Source: Bacteroidia bacterium
GTDB lineage: Bacteria; Bacteroidota; Bacteroidia; J057; JAIXKT01
Length of the DNA: 51,683 nucleotides
Assembly: GCA_026932145.1 (NCBI GenBank)
Contig: JAIXKT010000029.1
Location: 1 to 51,683 of the forward strand
Direction of reading: 5' to 3'
The notes below the pieces were generated by a model, which was not told the DNA's origin, did no database searches, and worked only from the letters and a program-made list of their open reading frames with translations. Made by a program: the position numbers and the translations under genes. This document shows positions 43,887-51,683 of this stretch, piece after piece (position 1 is the stretch's first letter; the number at the start of each line of letters is the position of its first letter).

Positions 43887-44705
43887 ATGTCTATCCATAA
43901 ACCAAATCCCAAAAAAATAACTACTTACACTCTATCCGAGATGAAAGCGCGGGGAGAGAAGATTTCGATGCTCACTGCCTACGATTTTTCATTTGCCCAG
44001 ATTTTAGATGATGCCGGAATAGACGTATTGTTGGTTGGAGATTCAGCCTCTAATGTTATTGCCGGCCATGAAACGACCTTGCCCATTACCTTAGACCAGA
44101 TGATTTATCATGCTTCATCAGTAGTACGAGGCGTAACAAGATCTCTTGTTGTGGTAGATTTACCTTTTGGAACATATCAGGGGGATTCCTTAAATGCACT
44201 TAAAAGCTCTATCCGAATTATGAAAGAATCCGGAGCCCACGCTATTAAGTTAGAAGGCGGAGAATATGTATTAGAATCCGTCAAACGAATTACGGCCTCC
44301 GGAATACCGGTAATGGGGCATTTAGGGCTTATTCCGCAAAGTATCTATAAGTTTGGTTCTTATGTAGTAAGAGCCAAAGAAGAAATCGAAGCCGCTCGGT
44401 TATTGGAAGATGCTAAGTTATTAGAAGAAGCCGGTTGTTTTGCTATAGTTTTAGAGAAAATACCGGCCTCATTGGCAGCAAAAGTAACCCGTTTGATTTC
44501 TATTCCGACTATCGGAATCGGAGCCGGCTCTGAATGTGACGGCCAAGTATTAGTAACCCACGATATGCTCGGGATCACCCACGAATTTGCCCCCCGATTC
44601 CTACGCCGCTACAATAATTTATATGATTCAATGAAGGCTTCTTTCCAAGCCTATAGCCAAGATGTTAAAAATCGCAATTTTCCCAATGAAAAAGAAAGTT
44701 ATTAA
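43887..44705 (+). CDS. panB: 3-methyl-2-oxobutanoate hydroxymethyltransferase
   Basis: First step of pantothenate synthesis: transfers a hydroxymethyl group to 2-oxoisovalerate. The 272-residue barrel shows [27 protein letters not shown] (in parts), [31 protein letters not shown] and [15 protein letters not shown], all typical PanB stretches. An upstream TTG at 43869 overlaps the -7 box, so the ATG at 43887 is used. Its last 20 bases overlap the next gene. Confidence 0.96.
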   Translation: MSIHKPNPKKITTYTLSEMKARGEKISMLTAYDFSFAQILDDAGIDVLLVGDSASNVIAGHETTLPITLDQMIYHASSVVRGVTRSLVVVDLPFGTYQGDSLNALKSSIRIMKESGAHAIKLEGGEYVLESVKRITASGIPVMGHLGLIPQSIYKFGSYVVRAKEEIEAARLLEDAKLLEEAGCFAIVLEKIPASLAAKVTRLISIPTIGIGAGSECDGQVLVTHDMLGITHEFAPRFLRRYNNLYDSMKASFQAYSQDVKNRNFPNEKESY

Positions 44706-45555
44706 TCAGTTACTTATAGCCACATTGCTCGGTATCTTTATTACCGGATTTGCTTTTGCACAAAAAGGGAAATCGGAAAAAGAAACTAAACCTAAAAAAG
44801 AAAAGACTGCTAAGTCCCAAAAACAATCTGAACAAGATACAGCAGCCCCTGACTCACCGCCGGTAAATACAACCGGTAATGATCCAAATTTTCAGTACCA
44901 CTTTGAAGCCTATGATGATAGGTATTCTGTTTCCAAACCTTGGGAGTTAGCTATTGCTCCGCAAATTACCTTTTTGCACAGCAGCCAGCAGGGAAAAATT
45001 GGTGGCTATGGAAATTATGATTATCACGTAGTAGAAAATACCAAGCCGGGGTTTGGAGGCATGTTAGGCGTATGCCGCCATTGGGCGTCTGATAACAAAC
45101 GCTGGAACGTAGGAGCAGGACTGTTCTTTTCTTACAACTCCGCTTCTTTTGTTTACACACATACACTCTACCACACACGGGTTGCCACAGATTCTATACA
45201 CGGCAAAGTAAATTATGGCGTAGTTTCGGCTTACCTGCCCGTAATGCTCCGCTGGTACGTGAAACCAAGTAAATTTTACCTTTCCACCGGACCATACTTT
45301 ATGCCAGCACTCATGAATCTAAACAAAACTGACTTTTTTACTTACCAAAATGCCGCTTCAGGAAGCGAAAGCCACCAAAATATAAATGTGCCGCCTAAGA
45401 CTAAAATGAGCATGGGGCTTCATGCCGGCATTGGAGCACATCTTGGAAGTACTTTAGAGTTAGAACTTAGGGTAAATAAAAGTTTGATGGTAGTTAGTGA
45501 ATCCCCCAATTTGGGTACTATCATGGTTCAAGCTATTATTGGTCTTCGTTTTTAA
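44686..45555 (+). CDS. Outer-membrane beta-barrel protein
   Basis: Starting at ATG 44686 the protein has 289 residues: signal peptide (1-26, GFAFAQ), a Lys/Glu-rich low-complexity stretch ([18 protein letters not shown]), then amphipathic strands ([65 protein letters not shown]) ending IIGLRF with a terminal Phe as usual for barrels. Function unknown; a porin- or PorT-like barrel is most likely. It overlaps panB by 20 bases. Confidence 0.75.
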   Translation: MKKKVINQLLIATLLGIFITGFAFAQKGKSEKETKPKKEKTAKSQKQSEQDTAAPDSPPVNTTGNDPNFQYHFEAYDDRYSVSKPWELAIAPQITFLHSSQQGKIGGYGNYDYHVVENTKPGFGGMLGVCRHWASDNKRWNVGAGLFFSYNSASFVYTHTLYHTRVATDSIHGKVNYGVVSAYLPVMLRWYVKPSKFYLSTGPYFMPALMNLNKTDFFTYQNAASGSESHQNINVPPKTKMSMGLHAGIGAHLGSTLELELRVNKSLMVVSESPNLGTIMVQAIIGLRF

Positions 45556-45575
45556 TTAAATTTTTCTCCTCGATT

Positions 45576-46112
45576 ATGAGTTGGGAAACTATTCTTGCAG
45601 AAAGCATTCGTTCTGCGATACCAGCAGCCTTGTGTCTATTAATGGCATGGATAGTTTTTCGGTCTATGCACCGCCAAGCAGAGTTAAAAGACCTCCGCAG
45701 ACTTAGGCTGAAAGCATTTGCTACCTATGTTCCGATGAAAATAGCTGCTCATGAGCGTATTATTTTGTTTTTAACAAGAACAGAAATTATCCCCTTAATT
45801 CAGCGCTGCGACCCAAATAACAAACCCGTAGAACTATTTCGTGCTCAATTAGTTGAAGAAATTAAAGCAGAATTTCAGCATAATATCGTTCAGCAACTTT
45901 ATGTTTCTGCTAAATCTTGGGGATTGGTTACCAGCGCAAAAGAACAAATAATTTCATTTATCAATCAAGGTTCAGCCTCTTTACCGCCCGAATCTCCGGC
46001 TATCGAGTTAGCTAAAATTCTAATCACGTCTGCACCGGAATTAGAACCCTCTTTGATTCAGCAAGCGGTTGACTCTTTAAAACAAGATGTTTCTGAACTT
46101 TTTAACTATTAA
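45576..46112 (+). CDS. Membrane-anchored Bacteroidota protein of unknown function
   Basis: The 178-residue protein has one N-terminal membrane helix (residues about 10-28, SAIPAALCLLMAWIVF) and a soluble helical part with RLKAFATYVPMKIAAHERIILFL, a pattern I associate with a conserved Bacteroidota family (DUF7935-like), though I am not certain. It would face the cytoplasm or the periplasm with its C-terminal part. It is 20 bases after the barrel gene and 25 before the PRPP-synthetase-like gene, so it is part of the panB operon. Confidence 0.6.
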   Translation: MSWETILAESIRSAIPAALCLLMAWIVFRSMHRQAELKDLRRLRLKAFATYVPMKIAAHERIILFLTRTEIIPLIQRCDPNNKPVELFRAQLVEEIKAEFQHNIVQQLYVSAKSWGLVTSAKEQIISFINQGSASLPPESPAIELAKILITSAPELEPSLIQQAVDSLKQDVSELFNY

Positions 46113-46137
46113 AAAAACAACCGGCTATTTTTAAACC

Positions 46138-47055
46138 ATGTTATTATACGCTATAGCATCCTATCAATATCTTGCTGATGAATTATTAAGTCATCATAAT
46201 TTTGAGCAAGGATTAATTGAGCGCAAGATTTTCCCGGATGGGGAGTTGTATCATCGAATTATAGATGATGTAGCCGATAAGGAAGTGGCTCTTATTGCTG
46301 GAACTCCCACAGATTACGACCTTGTAGAGCTTTATGATTTGGCAACGGCATTGGTTATGGGCGGTTGCAGACGGCTGCAAATTATTATCCCATACTTTGG
46401 CTATTCAACTATGGAACGTTCTGTAAAGTCGGGTGAAATCGTTAAGGCCAAGAACCGCGCCAATATTTTATCGGCTTTACCGCATGGAAATAAACCTATT
46501 GAATTTACCCTATTAGACCTTCATGCTGAGGGGATTCCGTATTATTTTCAACTCCCGATTGCGCCACACCATCTATATTGCAAGCAAGTTGTGCTTGAAG
46601 CTGCTACTTCTTTGGGTGGTAAAAACTTTGTTTTGGCCTCAACAGATTCCGGTAGAGCCAAGTGGATAGAATCTTTAGCAAAAGATATGGAAATTGAGGC
46701 TGCTTTTGTTTATAAAAGACGCCTTAGTGGCAAAGAAACCCAAGTAACCGGAATCAATGCAGATGTGTCTGGCAAAACAGTGGTAATTTATGATGACATG
46801 ATACGAACCGGAGGCTCATTACTCAAGGCAGCAAAAGCTTATCAAGAGTATGGTGCTAAGGATATTTTTGCCGTCTGCACCCATGCCATTTTACCGGATA
46901 ATTCTCTTGATATACTACAAAGCAGCGGATTAATAAAAAAGATAATCGCTACAAATACTCATCCACGCTCTATTATATTGAAAAATAGTTTCTTAGAGAT
47001 TCGTTCGGTTGCCTCTATCATTAAAGCACATTTGCTAAAAGGGCAATCTCGTTGA
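46138..47055 (+). CDS. Divergent ribose-phosphate pyrophosphokinase (PRPP synthetase-like)
   Basis: A 305-residue relative of Prs. Recognisable are ERKIFPDGELYHRI, IIPYFGYSTMERSVKSGE where Prs has PYFGYARQDRK, LLDLHAEGIPYYF, VYKRRLSG with the KxR flexible-loop residues, and the PRPP loop VIYDDMIRTGGSLLKAA (DDMIDTGG in Prs). It probably makes PRPP from ribose 5-phosphate and ATP, but the altered ATP-loop and an Arg in the PRPP loop set it apart from the main line; a related phosphoribosyl enzyme is possible. Its last 21 bases overlap the end of mnmH on the other strand. Confidence 0.75.
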   Translation: MLLYAIASYQYLADELLSHHNFEQGLIERKIFPDGELYHRIIDDVADKEVALIAGTPTDYDLVELYDLATALVMGGCRRLQIIIPYFGYSTMERSVKSGEIVKAKNRANILSALPHGNKPIEFTLLDLHAEGIPYYFQLPIAPHHLYCKQVVLEAATSLGGKNFVLASTDSGRAKWIESLAKDMEIEAAFVYKRRLSGKETQVTGINADVSGKTVVIYDDMIRTGGSLLKAAKAYQEYGAKDIFAVCTHAILPDNSLDILQSSGLIKKIIATNTHPRSIILKNSFLEIRSVASIIKAHLLKGQSR

Positions 47056-48099
47056 TTCTATCAGCACATCTTTGGCTTTGATTAGTTCCTGCAATAATAT
47101 TTCAGTCGGCTGATTTTTCGGATAAACAGCTTCTATTCTGGTATTTTCACGGTTTTGCAAGCCGGTAGCGTATGTTTTGTCATAATAACGTAAGGCGATT
47201 TGGCAGGCTTGGGCTAAATCTTGGCTTTGAATAGCGTTAATAGCTTGTTGGATTGCTTGTGGTCCTAATTTTTTCTGAATTTTTTGAAATGCAGTTTGTA
47301 AACTTTCCGAAGATATTTTTCCATAACATTCAACCAAATAGCGTGTTCTCTCTTCTAAGCTGCTGTTTATCTGAACGATAGGGGCTTTTCGCATAGAATT
47401 CCAAACTCCTTCCGGTATGGTTAATTTACCGATTGTTCGGCTTTCATCTTCTATCCAAAAATATTTTTTGGGGTCTAATAATCTAATAGAATGAGCAAGC
47501 AGGTTTTCAAAATGCTCTTGGCTTGGCTGCAGGATATTTTCTAAATTTCCAAAAGCAGAGCCTTTATGGTTAGCTAACTTTTCTAAGTCTATTACCGGTT
47601 CTTGGGCATCTGCAAGTTTGCTCAGCAACATAGTTTTTCCCGTTCCGGTAAAGCCACTCAATACCACAAGAGCAAAATCTGCATCCAAGCTGGTTAAAAC
47701 CCAATTTCTAAATGATTTGTAACCTCCTCGCAGCAGATAGGTATCAATTCCATATTGGCTTGCTAACCAAGCTACTGATTTGCTGCGCATTCCGCCTCTC
47801 CAGCAGTATAAAAATAGTTTTCCGGAAGAATTTGCCGCACGTAATTGCCGAGCTAAATCCGCTAATCTACTTCCTAATAAGTTAAACCCTGCATCAATGG
47901 CATTATTTTTTCCTGATTTATGGTAAATAGTTCCCAAATAAGCTCGTTCGGTATTTGAAAATAGCGGTATATTTATAGCATCAGGAATATGCCCAGCCAG
48001 AAACTCGTCCGGTGAACGAACGTCTATAATGCAATAATTCCGGGCATTGGATAAAAATGTTTGAATGTCTAAATAAGTATCTACATTCATCCGACCCAT
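47035..48099 (-). CDS. mnmH: tRNA 2-selenouridine synthase (SelU/MnmH)
   Basis: The 354-residue protein joins a rhodanese domain (residues about 8-130; IIDVRSPDEFLAGHIPDAINIP, catalytic Cys99 in FLYCWRGGMRSKS) with a P-loop domain (GFTGTGKT at 149-156). It replaces sulfur by selenium at the wobble 2-thiouridine of tRNAs via a geranylated intermediate, using selenophosphate. Its start overlaps the 44-residue peptide gene by 13 bases, and its end overlaps the PRPP-synthetase gene tail-to-tail. Confidence 0.93.
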   Translation of the reverse strand: MGRMNVDTYLDIQTFLSNARNYCIIDVRSPDEFLAGHIPDAINIPLFSNTERAYLGTIYHKSGKNNAIDAGFNLLGSRLADLARQLRAANSSGKLFLYCWRGGMRSKSVAWLASQYGIDTYLLRGGYKSFRNWVLTSLDADFALVVLSGFTGTGKTMLLSKLADAQEPVIDLEKLANHKGSAFGNLENILQPSQEHFENLLAHSIRLLDPKKYFWIEDESRTIGKLTIPEGVWNSMRKAPIVQINSSLEERTRYLVECYGKISSESLQTAFQKIQKKLGPQAIQQAINAIQSQDLAQACQIALRYYDKTYATGLQNRENTRIEAVYPKNQPTEILLQELIKAKDVLIESTRLPF

Positions 48100-48221
48100 T
48101 TAGTAATAACTTCTTTTCCCAGCCATAACGCTAATAACCAGACAATTCCCTTTATTAAAAAAAAGAGAAAAGCACCAACCCCCATTCGTTTTAGCCAATA
48201 TAACCACTTAGGACTGTTCAT
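48087..48221 (-). CDS. 44-residue single-span membrane peptide between galT and mnmH
   Basis: ATG at 48219-48221, TGA at 48087-48089. The peptide is MNSPKWLYWLKRMG, then a hydrophobic stretch (GAFLFFLIKGIVWLLALWLG, about residues 16-35) and KEVITKWVG: basic N-terminus, one or two short membrane passes. It overlaps the galT end by 14 bases and the mnmH start by 13 bases, so all three are likely to be translationally coupled. It fills exactly the gap between the two genes, which supports it being real. Function unknown; it was below the size limit of common gene finders. Confidence 0.7.
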   Translation of the reverse strand: MNSPKWLYWLKRMGVGAFLFFLIKGIVWLLALWLGKEVITKWVG

Positions 48222-49209
48222 TATATTGCTGGATTATGGTACGCATCTCAAGCGCTTTTTCTTCAGGAGAGGTTGGATTTCCGTGTACCCAAGCTCCTGT
48301 TTCTGAAGAAGCATTAAATTTTTGAGTGTTTGCAGTACGTAATGGAGGGTAAAACTCAACATGAAACCGGTAATAAGAATAATCTTTACCGGTATTTATC
48401 GGGGCAGCATGAAAAACCATCATATAAGGAAATAAAGATTGATAAATTTGGTCATACATCCAAACAATTTGCTGTAGTAGCTTTCCAAAAGCTAACAAAT
48501 CATTTGTTGTAAAGTTCGATAAAGTTAAGAACTTTTTTTTCGGAATTACAGTAAGTTGGTAAGGATATTCTGCCCAAAAGGGAACAAAAACGCCCCAAGA
48601 ATCTGTTTCAAAAACCATTCTTGACTGAACAGCCTTTTCTGCCAAGAGCCAATCATCGTGAAAATTACGATGATTGGCAAGATTATAGTTAGAGCAAAAA
48701 TCTAATTCTTCTTGCATCTTTCTGGGAATGAATGGGTAAGCATACAGTTGTCCATGTGGGTGAGGCATGGTTACGCCTACTGCTTCCCCACGATTTTCAA
48801 AGATATAAATATAGTTAAAATCAGGATTTCTGCTTAGTTCATCAACGCGGTTTTGCCAAAGTTGTACTAACCGCAGCAGATGTTTTTCCGATAAGTCATA
48901 CAAGCGGCCAAAATGATCCGGAGAATACAAGATAACCTCGCACTGCCCAATAGAAGGTTTCTTTTGAAAGATTCTATCTACTAAATCCTGATTTTCAGGA
49001 TTTAGTGAAATTTCTGGATTAGGGGTGCTTGGTTTAGTAAGAAGTATCGGAAAGTCATTTGGATAAACATAAACTTGGTAGTCATCCGGTACTTTAGTGC
49101 TTTTGGGGCAAAATGGGCACCAGCCTTGAGGCATTAAGGGGCGATGCTGACGATTTGTAGCCAACATCACCCACCATTTATGCACTGGATTCCAACGTAA
49201 TTCTTGCAT
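48208..49209 (-). CDS. galT: Galactose-1-phosphate uridylyltransferase
   Basis: Leloir-pathway enzyme exchanging UMP between UDP-glucose and galactose 1-phosphate. The 333-residue protein has the zinc site CPFCP (31-35), the SPDHFGRLYDL segment, and MPHPHGQLYAYP with the nucleophile His152 in HPHGQ; FVPFWAEYPYQ and FHVEFYPP complete the second HIT-like half. No other gal gene is in the window. It lies 48 bases after the YbjN gene and overlaps the small peptide gene downstream. Confidence 0.95.
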   Translation of the reverse strand: MQELRWNPVHKWWVMLATNRQHRPLMPQGWCPFCPKSTKVPDDYQVYVYPNDFPILLTKPSTPNPEISLNPENQDLVDRIFQKKPSIGQCEVILYSPDHFGRLYDLSEKHLLRLVQLWQNRVDELSRNPDFNYIYIFENRGEAVGVTMPHPHGQLYAYPFIPRKMQEELDFCSNYNLANHRNFHDDWLLAEKAVQSRMVFETDSWGVFVPFWAEYPYQLTVIPKKKFLTLSNFTTNDLLAFGKLLQQIVWMYDQIYQSLFPYMMVFHAAPINTGKDYSYYRFHVEFYPPLRTANTQKFNASSETGAWVHGNPTSPEEKALEMRTIIQQYNEQS

Positions 49210-49257
49210 CAGCAGGAATTACTAAGATTCTGTAATGTTTTGAGCGTGAATGAAATT

Positions 49258-49683
49258 TTATGAAGTGCGCTTTGCACCATATTTTTGCACTAATTGGTCG
49301 TCGTAATGGTCTGCATAGTTTCCAATACGGAAAATCATATCAGCAGCTTCGTCATAGTCTAAGCCACGAACTTCGCGTATCATTTTGATATAGATTACGT
49401 CATTGTATTTTGTAAAAGCTACGCCAAAAAGCTGGTGGTTCGTTTCCAATAATTCTTGCATAAATGCAACTTGATTACCCGCTGGCATATAGCATATTGG
49501 AGACATCGTCTGAAAATAGGAACGTTTTTCGCTTTCTAAATAGAAAATATCAACCCAAACGGGAGCAGATCCTTTCACTAAATTCCATTGTCCGGGTTTT
49601 TCACCTCTACAGCCCGCAGGATCAATGCCTAAGTTAGTAATAAATTTTTCTACGATGTCGTAGTACACTTGTAAGTCTTCCAT
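49258..49683 (-). CDS. YbjN-domain protein (type III secretion chaperone-like fold)
   Basis: The 141-residue cytoplasmic protein contains IDPAGCRGEKPGQWNLVKGS, VWVDIFYLESEKRSYFQTMSP, LLETNHQLFGVAFT and a C-terminal GNYADHYDDQLVQKYG, the Bacteroidota form of the YbjN family. These proteins fold like secretion chaperones and may bind partner proteins; a definite role is unknown. The frame runs to 49734, but the ATG at 49683 gives the standard start MEDLQVYYDIVEKF. Confidence 0.82.
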   Translation of the reverse strand: MEDLQVYYDIVEKFITNLGIDPAGCRGEKPGQWNLVKGSAPVWVDIFYLESEKRSYFQTMSPICYMPAGNQVAFMQELLETNHQLFGVAFTKYNDVIYIKMIREVRGLDYDEAADMIFRIGNYADHYDDQLVQKYGAKRTS

Positions 49684-49791
49684 AAAAATTTCAAAAAATA
49701 CGTGGCAATTTATAAAAAAAGTTAGTACAGACAAAAAATCCGTAAAAAAACTTGTCGGTTTAAATGATTTGCGGGGTATAAACTTTTTCTT

Positions 49792-51495
49792 TTAGAAAGC
49801 TATTGCGCCTCCCGCTTTAAAGTCAAAAGGACGTTCTTGGTAGCCATACCAACGATAGTATTTGGTATTGAGTAAGTTATTTGCTGCTATAAACACCGAA
49901 AAACGTTTAGAGAAGCGGTAATCTATATGTGTGAATAAATCTAAAAAGCCATTTTCGGTTATTAATTTTTGCGTACTCTGGTCGTAGGCCATAGCTCTAC
50001 TGCCTACAAATGCTCCTCCAATAGTTGCGGTTAGTTTGTCAGCAAAGCGATAGGATCCGCTAAATTGCATCCGAAGAGCCGGTAAATGAAAGGCGGCTTG
50101 TAAGTTACTGGTTTTTAGGTTGTAATAACTAACTTTGGCATTAACGCGAGTTTTTAGTTGTGAATCATAGTTAAATTCTGCTGTGAATCCAGTTTGCTTA
50201 AAGTTTTTCTCATAGATAGGAATAAGGTATCCTAAATTTGGCATCCACGTTGATGAATCTACACTTTTAGGAGTAGCAAAAATAACAGCTTGTTCTACGT
50301 TTCGGGTATGGAAAGCTACGTCATAGCTAATTCCCTGTCCGGTACTCCCGCGTACGCCAATGCGGAGATTAAGTTTTTCTGAACCCGGTAGTACATTGAA
50401 AGATTGATATAGATACCGATTTTCTTGAAGAATACTTTCTAATGTATTAACAATCAAGCCTCCGGAATAAGACACATAAGGTGTAAGAATATCTGGAACA
50501 GCCAAGTAGCTTAATTCTGCTATTGGGGCAAACCGAAATACGCTGCTATCCCCAAAAGATAGGTTGCTTAACCGAAACCCACCTTGAATCCGAAACTGGT
50601 CTGTCAAATCATATCGAACTTGCGGCTGGAAATCTAACGCTATCCGGTTGTAAGAAGTGTCTGTAATAGACGGAAATCTAAACTGCTGATTTGCTTTGTA
50701 ATACGTAGCCGAAAGCGGAAGTATTATTCCTAATTGGTCATCAATCTTGATAGTAAGGCTTGGGCTAATACCAACTGAAAGTTCTTTTAGATTAGATTTA
50801 GTAGAAAAGTGATTGATATTCAGGCGAGTATTGTGAATTACCTTTTGGGTGGCGGAAAAATTACTCCCGAGATTAGCCACAAACCCAAATGATTGTAACC
50901 AATTTTCAAAATCCGGAAAAGGCAATCTATCTCTATCTGATGTAGTATCTGCAAAATACCGGTATCCCGTTCGGTTGTAATAAATTTGAGCTGAAAGTGT
51001 GTGTTTGGCTAAATAATAACTTGTTTTGGCAGAGAGTTTTAGCTGACTCCGTTTTGTGTTGGGCAGATATTGGTTTTGGAGGCTGGAATAATCTACATGA
51101 ATGCCCCAATCATAATCATCATTGCGGCCATTGGATAGAAACAGTTGAAGAAAAGGGTTGTCAAACCGTCCGTAGCCAAACTTTAAGTAATTGGGCAATA
51201 GTTTTTCCCACTTAGGCTTAGGAAGCGGCGTTGGTGTGATAGCCGGAGCCGGAAAAGTTGGCATAAACTTAGTCTCTATAGGATTGTAACTCAATGGCTT
51301 TGTCTCTAATTTAGAAACATTAGGTTCGGGAATATCCAGATTGATTTTCGAGCCAATTATAATTTCTTCTTGGCGTTCTTTTTCCAGCAGCATAGTGTCT
51401 TTTCCTGCAAGAGGGTTGTTTTTCTGGGCATTTAAGTCCGAAAACATTACACAGAAGCATAACAAAAACAGAAAATGGCGAAAGCTATAATCCAT
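49792..51495 (-). CDS. TonB-receptor-like outer-membrane barrel without a plug domain
   Basis: The 567-residue protein has a signal peptide (1-23, SDLNAQ), a Pro-rich linker (residues about 75-95, FPAPAITPTPLPKP) and then only beta-barrel strands; it ends AANNLLNTKYYRWYGYQERPFDFKAGGAIAF (read in parts), the C-terminal pattern of TonB-dependent receptors. The plug (carboxypeptidase-like/plug domains with TonB box) is missing. Such proteins are known in Bacteroidota as receptor-like barrels of unknown role. It lies upstream of ybjN-like and galT on the same strand. Confidence 0.8.
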   Translation of the reverse strand: MDYSFRHFLFLLCFCVMFSDLNAQKNNPLAGKDTMLLEKERQEEIIIGSKINLDIPEPNVSKLETKPLSYNPIETKFMPTFPAPAITPTPLPKPKWEKLLPNYLKFGYGRFDNPFLQLFLSNGRNDDYDWGIHVDYSSLQNQYLPNTKRSQLKLSAKTSYYLAKHTLSAQIYYNRTGYRYFADTTSDRDRLPFPDFENWLQSFGFVANLGSNFSATQKVIHNTRLNINHFSTKSNLKELSVGISPSLTIKIDDQLGIILPLSATYYKANQQFRFPSITDTSYNRIALDFQPQVRYDLTDQFRIQGGFRLSNLSFGDSSVFRFAPIAELSYLAVPDILTPYVSYSGGLIVNTLESILQENRYLYQSFNVLPGSEKLNLRIGVRGSTGQGISYDVAFHTRNVEQAVIFATPKSVDSSTWMPNLGYLIPIYEKNFKQTGFTAEFNYDSQLKTRVNAKVSYYNLKTSNLQAAFHLPALRMQFSGSYRFADKLTATIGGAFVGSRAMAYDQSTQKLITENGFLDLFTHIDYRFSKRFSVFIAANNLLNTKYYRWYGYQERPFDFKAGGAIAF

Positions 51496-51499
51496 AGCA

Positions 51500-51507
51500 C
51501 AAAAATA
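51500..51507 (-). promoter_or_regulatory. -7 box TATTTTTG for the plugless barrel gene, near-leaderless
   Basis: CAAAAATA on the plus strand is an exact TAnnTTTG match on the minus strand. The predicted start point is at about 51496, one base before the ATG at 51495. The remaining 170 bases to the window edge show no gene. Confidence 0.35.
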
Positions 51508-51683
51508 TATTTCAGCTACGGCAACAGCGCTATTTTGGGGAAAAAATGCTTCTTAATATAAAGCACATTATTTTTGGGGATAACCTTTGTTTTTTAGACT
51601 GGGGTTAGCTATCTTGAGCGTGTTGCACAACCTCTAAATTTTAAAAAAGCCCAAATTTTCTCCCGTTCAAAATAAATTTTGAT

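Noticed and set aside
1-51683. Search for CRISPR arrays, IS elements, phage or defence islands
   Set aside because: No regular repeat-spacer array, transposase, integrase or recognisable defence gene was seen on either strand.

Overview
The window looks like ordinary chromosome from an AT-rich member of the Bacteroidota, possibly of the Chitinophagales/Saprospirales/Cytophagales kind; I cannot place it more precisely. The evidence is a type IX secretion cargo with a CHU_C (gliding-type) C-terminal domain, a PorV/PorQ-family barrel, a type-B succinate dehydrogenase (sdhCAB), the rpsO-pnp pair, several SusC/PorT-like outer-membrane barrels, a YbjN-domain protein, and recurrent TAnnTTTG -7 promoter boxes (often with TTTG about 17-23 bases upstream), the hallmark of Bacteroidota sigma-A promoters. 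No IS element, integrase, CRISPR array, phage gene or rRNA was seen.

Layout. 1-491: end of a SixA-type histidine phosphatase. 518-1738: PAS-SpoIIE-like regulator with eroded catalytic motifs. 1887-6786: five-gene run (M20 dipeptidase, PorV/PorQ barrel, DEDDy exonuclease, CPBP protease, cdsA). 6855-8912: DPP III-like lipoprotein, ending in a strong terminator shared with the opposing rpsO-pnp-epimerase operon (12517 down to 9031). 12597-13556: purC, divergent from rpsO. 13613-14500: barrel protein. 14675-16582: biotin carrier, dapA and a flavin reductase, followed by a MerC-like protein with a large dyad over its start. 17073-21110 (minus): sphingosine-1-phosphate-lyase-like enzyme, a membrane-anchored MORN protein and ruvC, overlapping. 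21394: ssb. 21834-29000 (minus): acyl-CoA dehydrogenase with a small membrane protein, M28 peptidase with an SDR, POT transporter, M61 peptidase. 29076-32102 (minus): giant secreted five-repeat protein. 32375-33824: tRNA-Arg(CCG), Bax-inhibitor-1 protein and tRNA-Val(GAC). 33830-36224: SH3 lipoprotein and a full-length acyl-CoA-synthetase-like pseudoenzyme. 36311-39675: sdhCAB. 39765-43747: ABC ATPase, Cys-rich HMA protein, 2,4-dienoyl-CoA reductase, serine dehydratase beta subunit and glycosyltransferase. 43887-47055: panB, barrel, anchored protein, PRPP-synthetase-like enzyme. 47035-51495 (minus): mnmH, an unlisted 44-residue membrane peptide, galT, YbjN protein and a plugless TonB-receptor-like barrel.

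Most of the content is housekeeping: purine, lysine, pantothenate, phospholipid and RNA metabolism, respiration, and peptide scavenging by at least four peptidases plus a POT transporter. I see no complete new defence or biosynthetic system. The points most worth a second look are the catalytically dead ANL protein (34758-36224), the degenerate SpoIIE protein, the 44-aa peptide translationally nested between galT and mnmH, the five tandem four-cysteine repeats of the secreted giant, and two large DNA dyads (16647-16679 and 21225-21255). All calls are from reading the sequence; no database search or folding was run.
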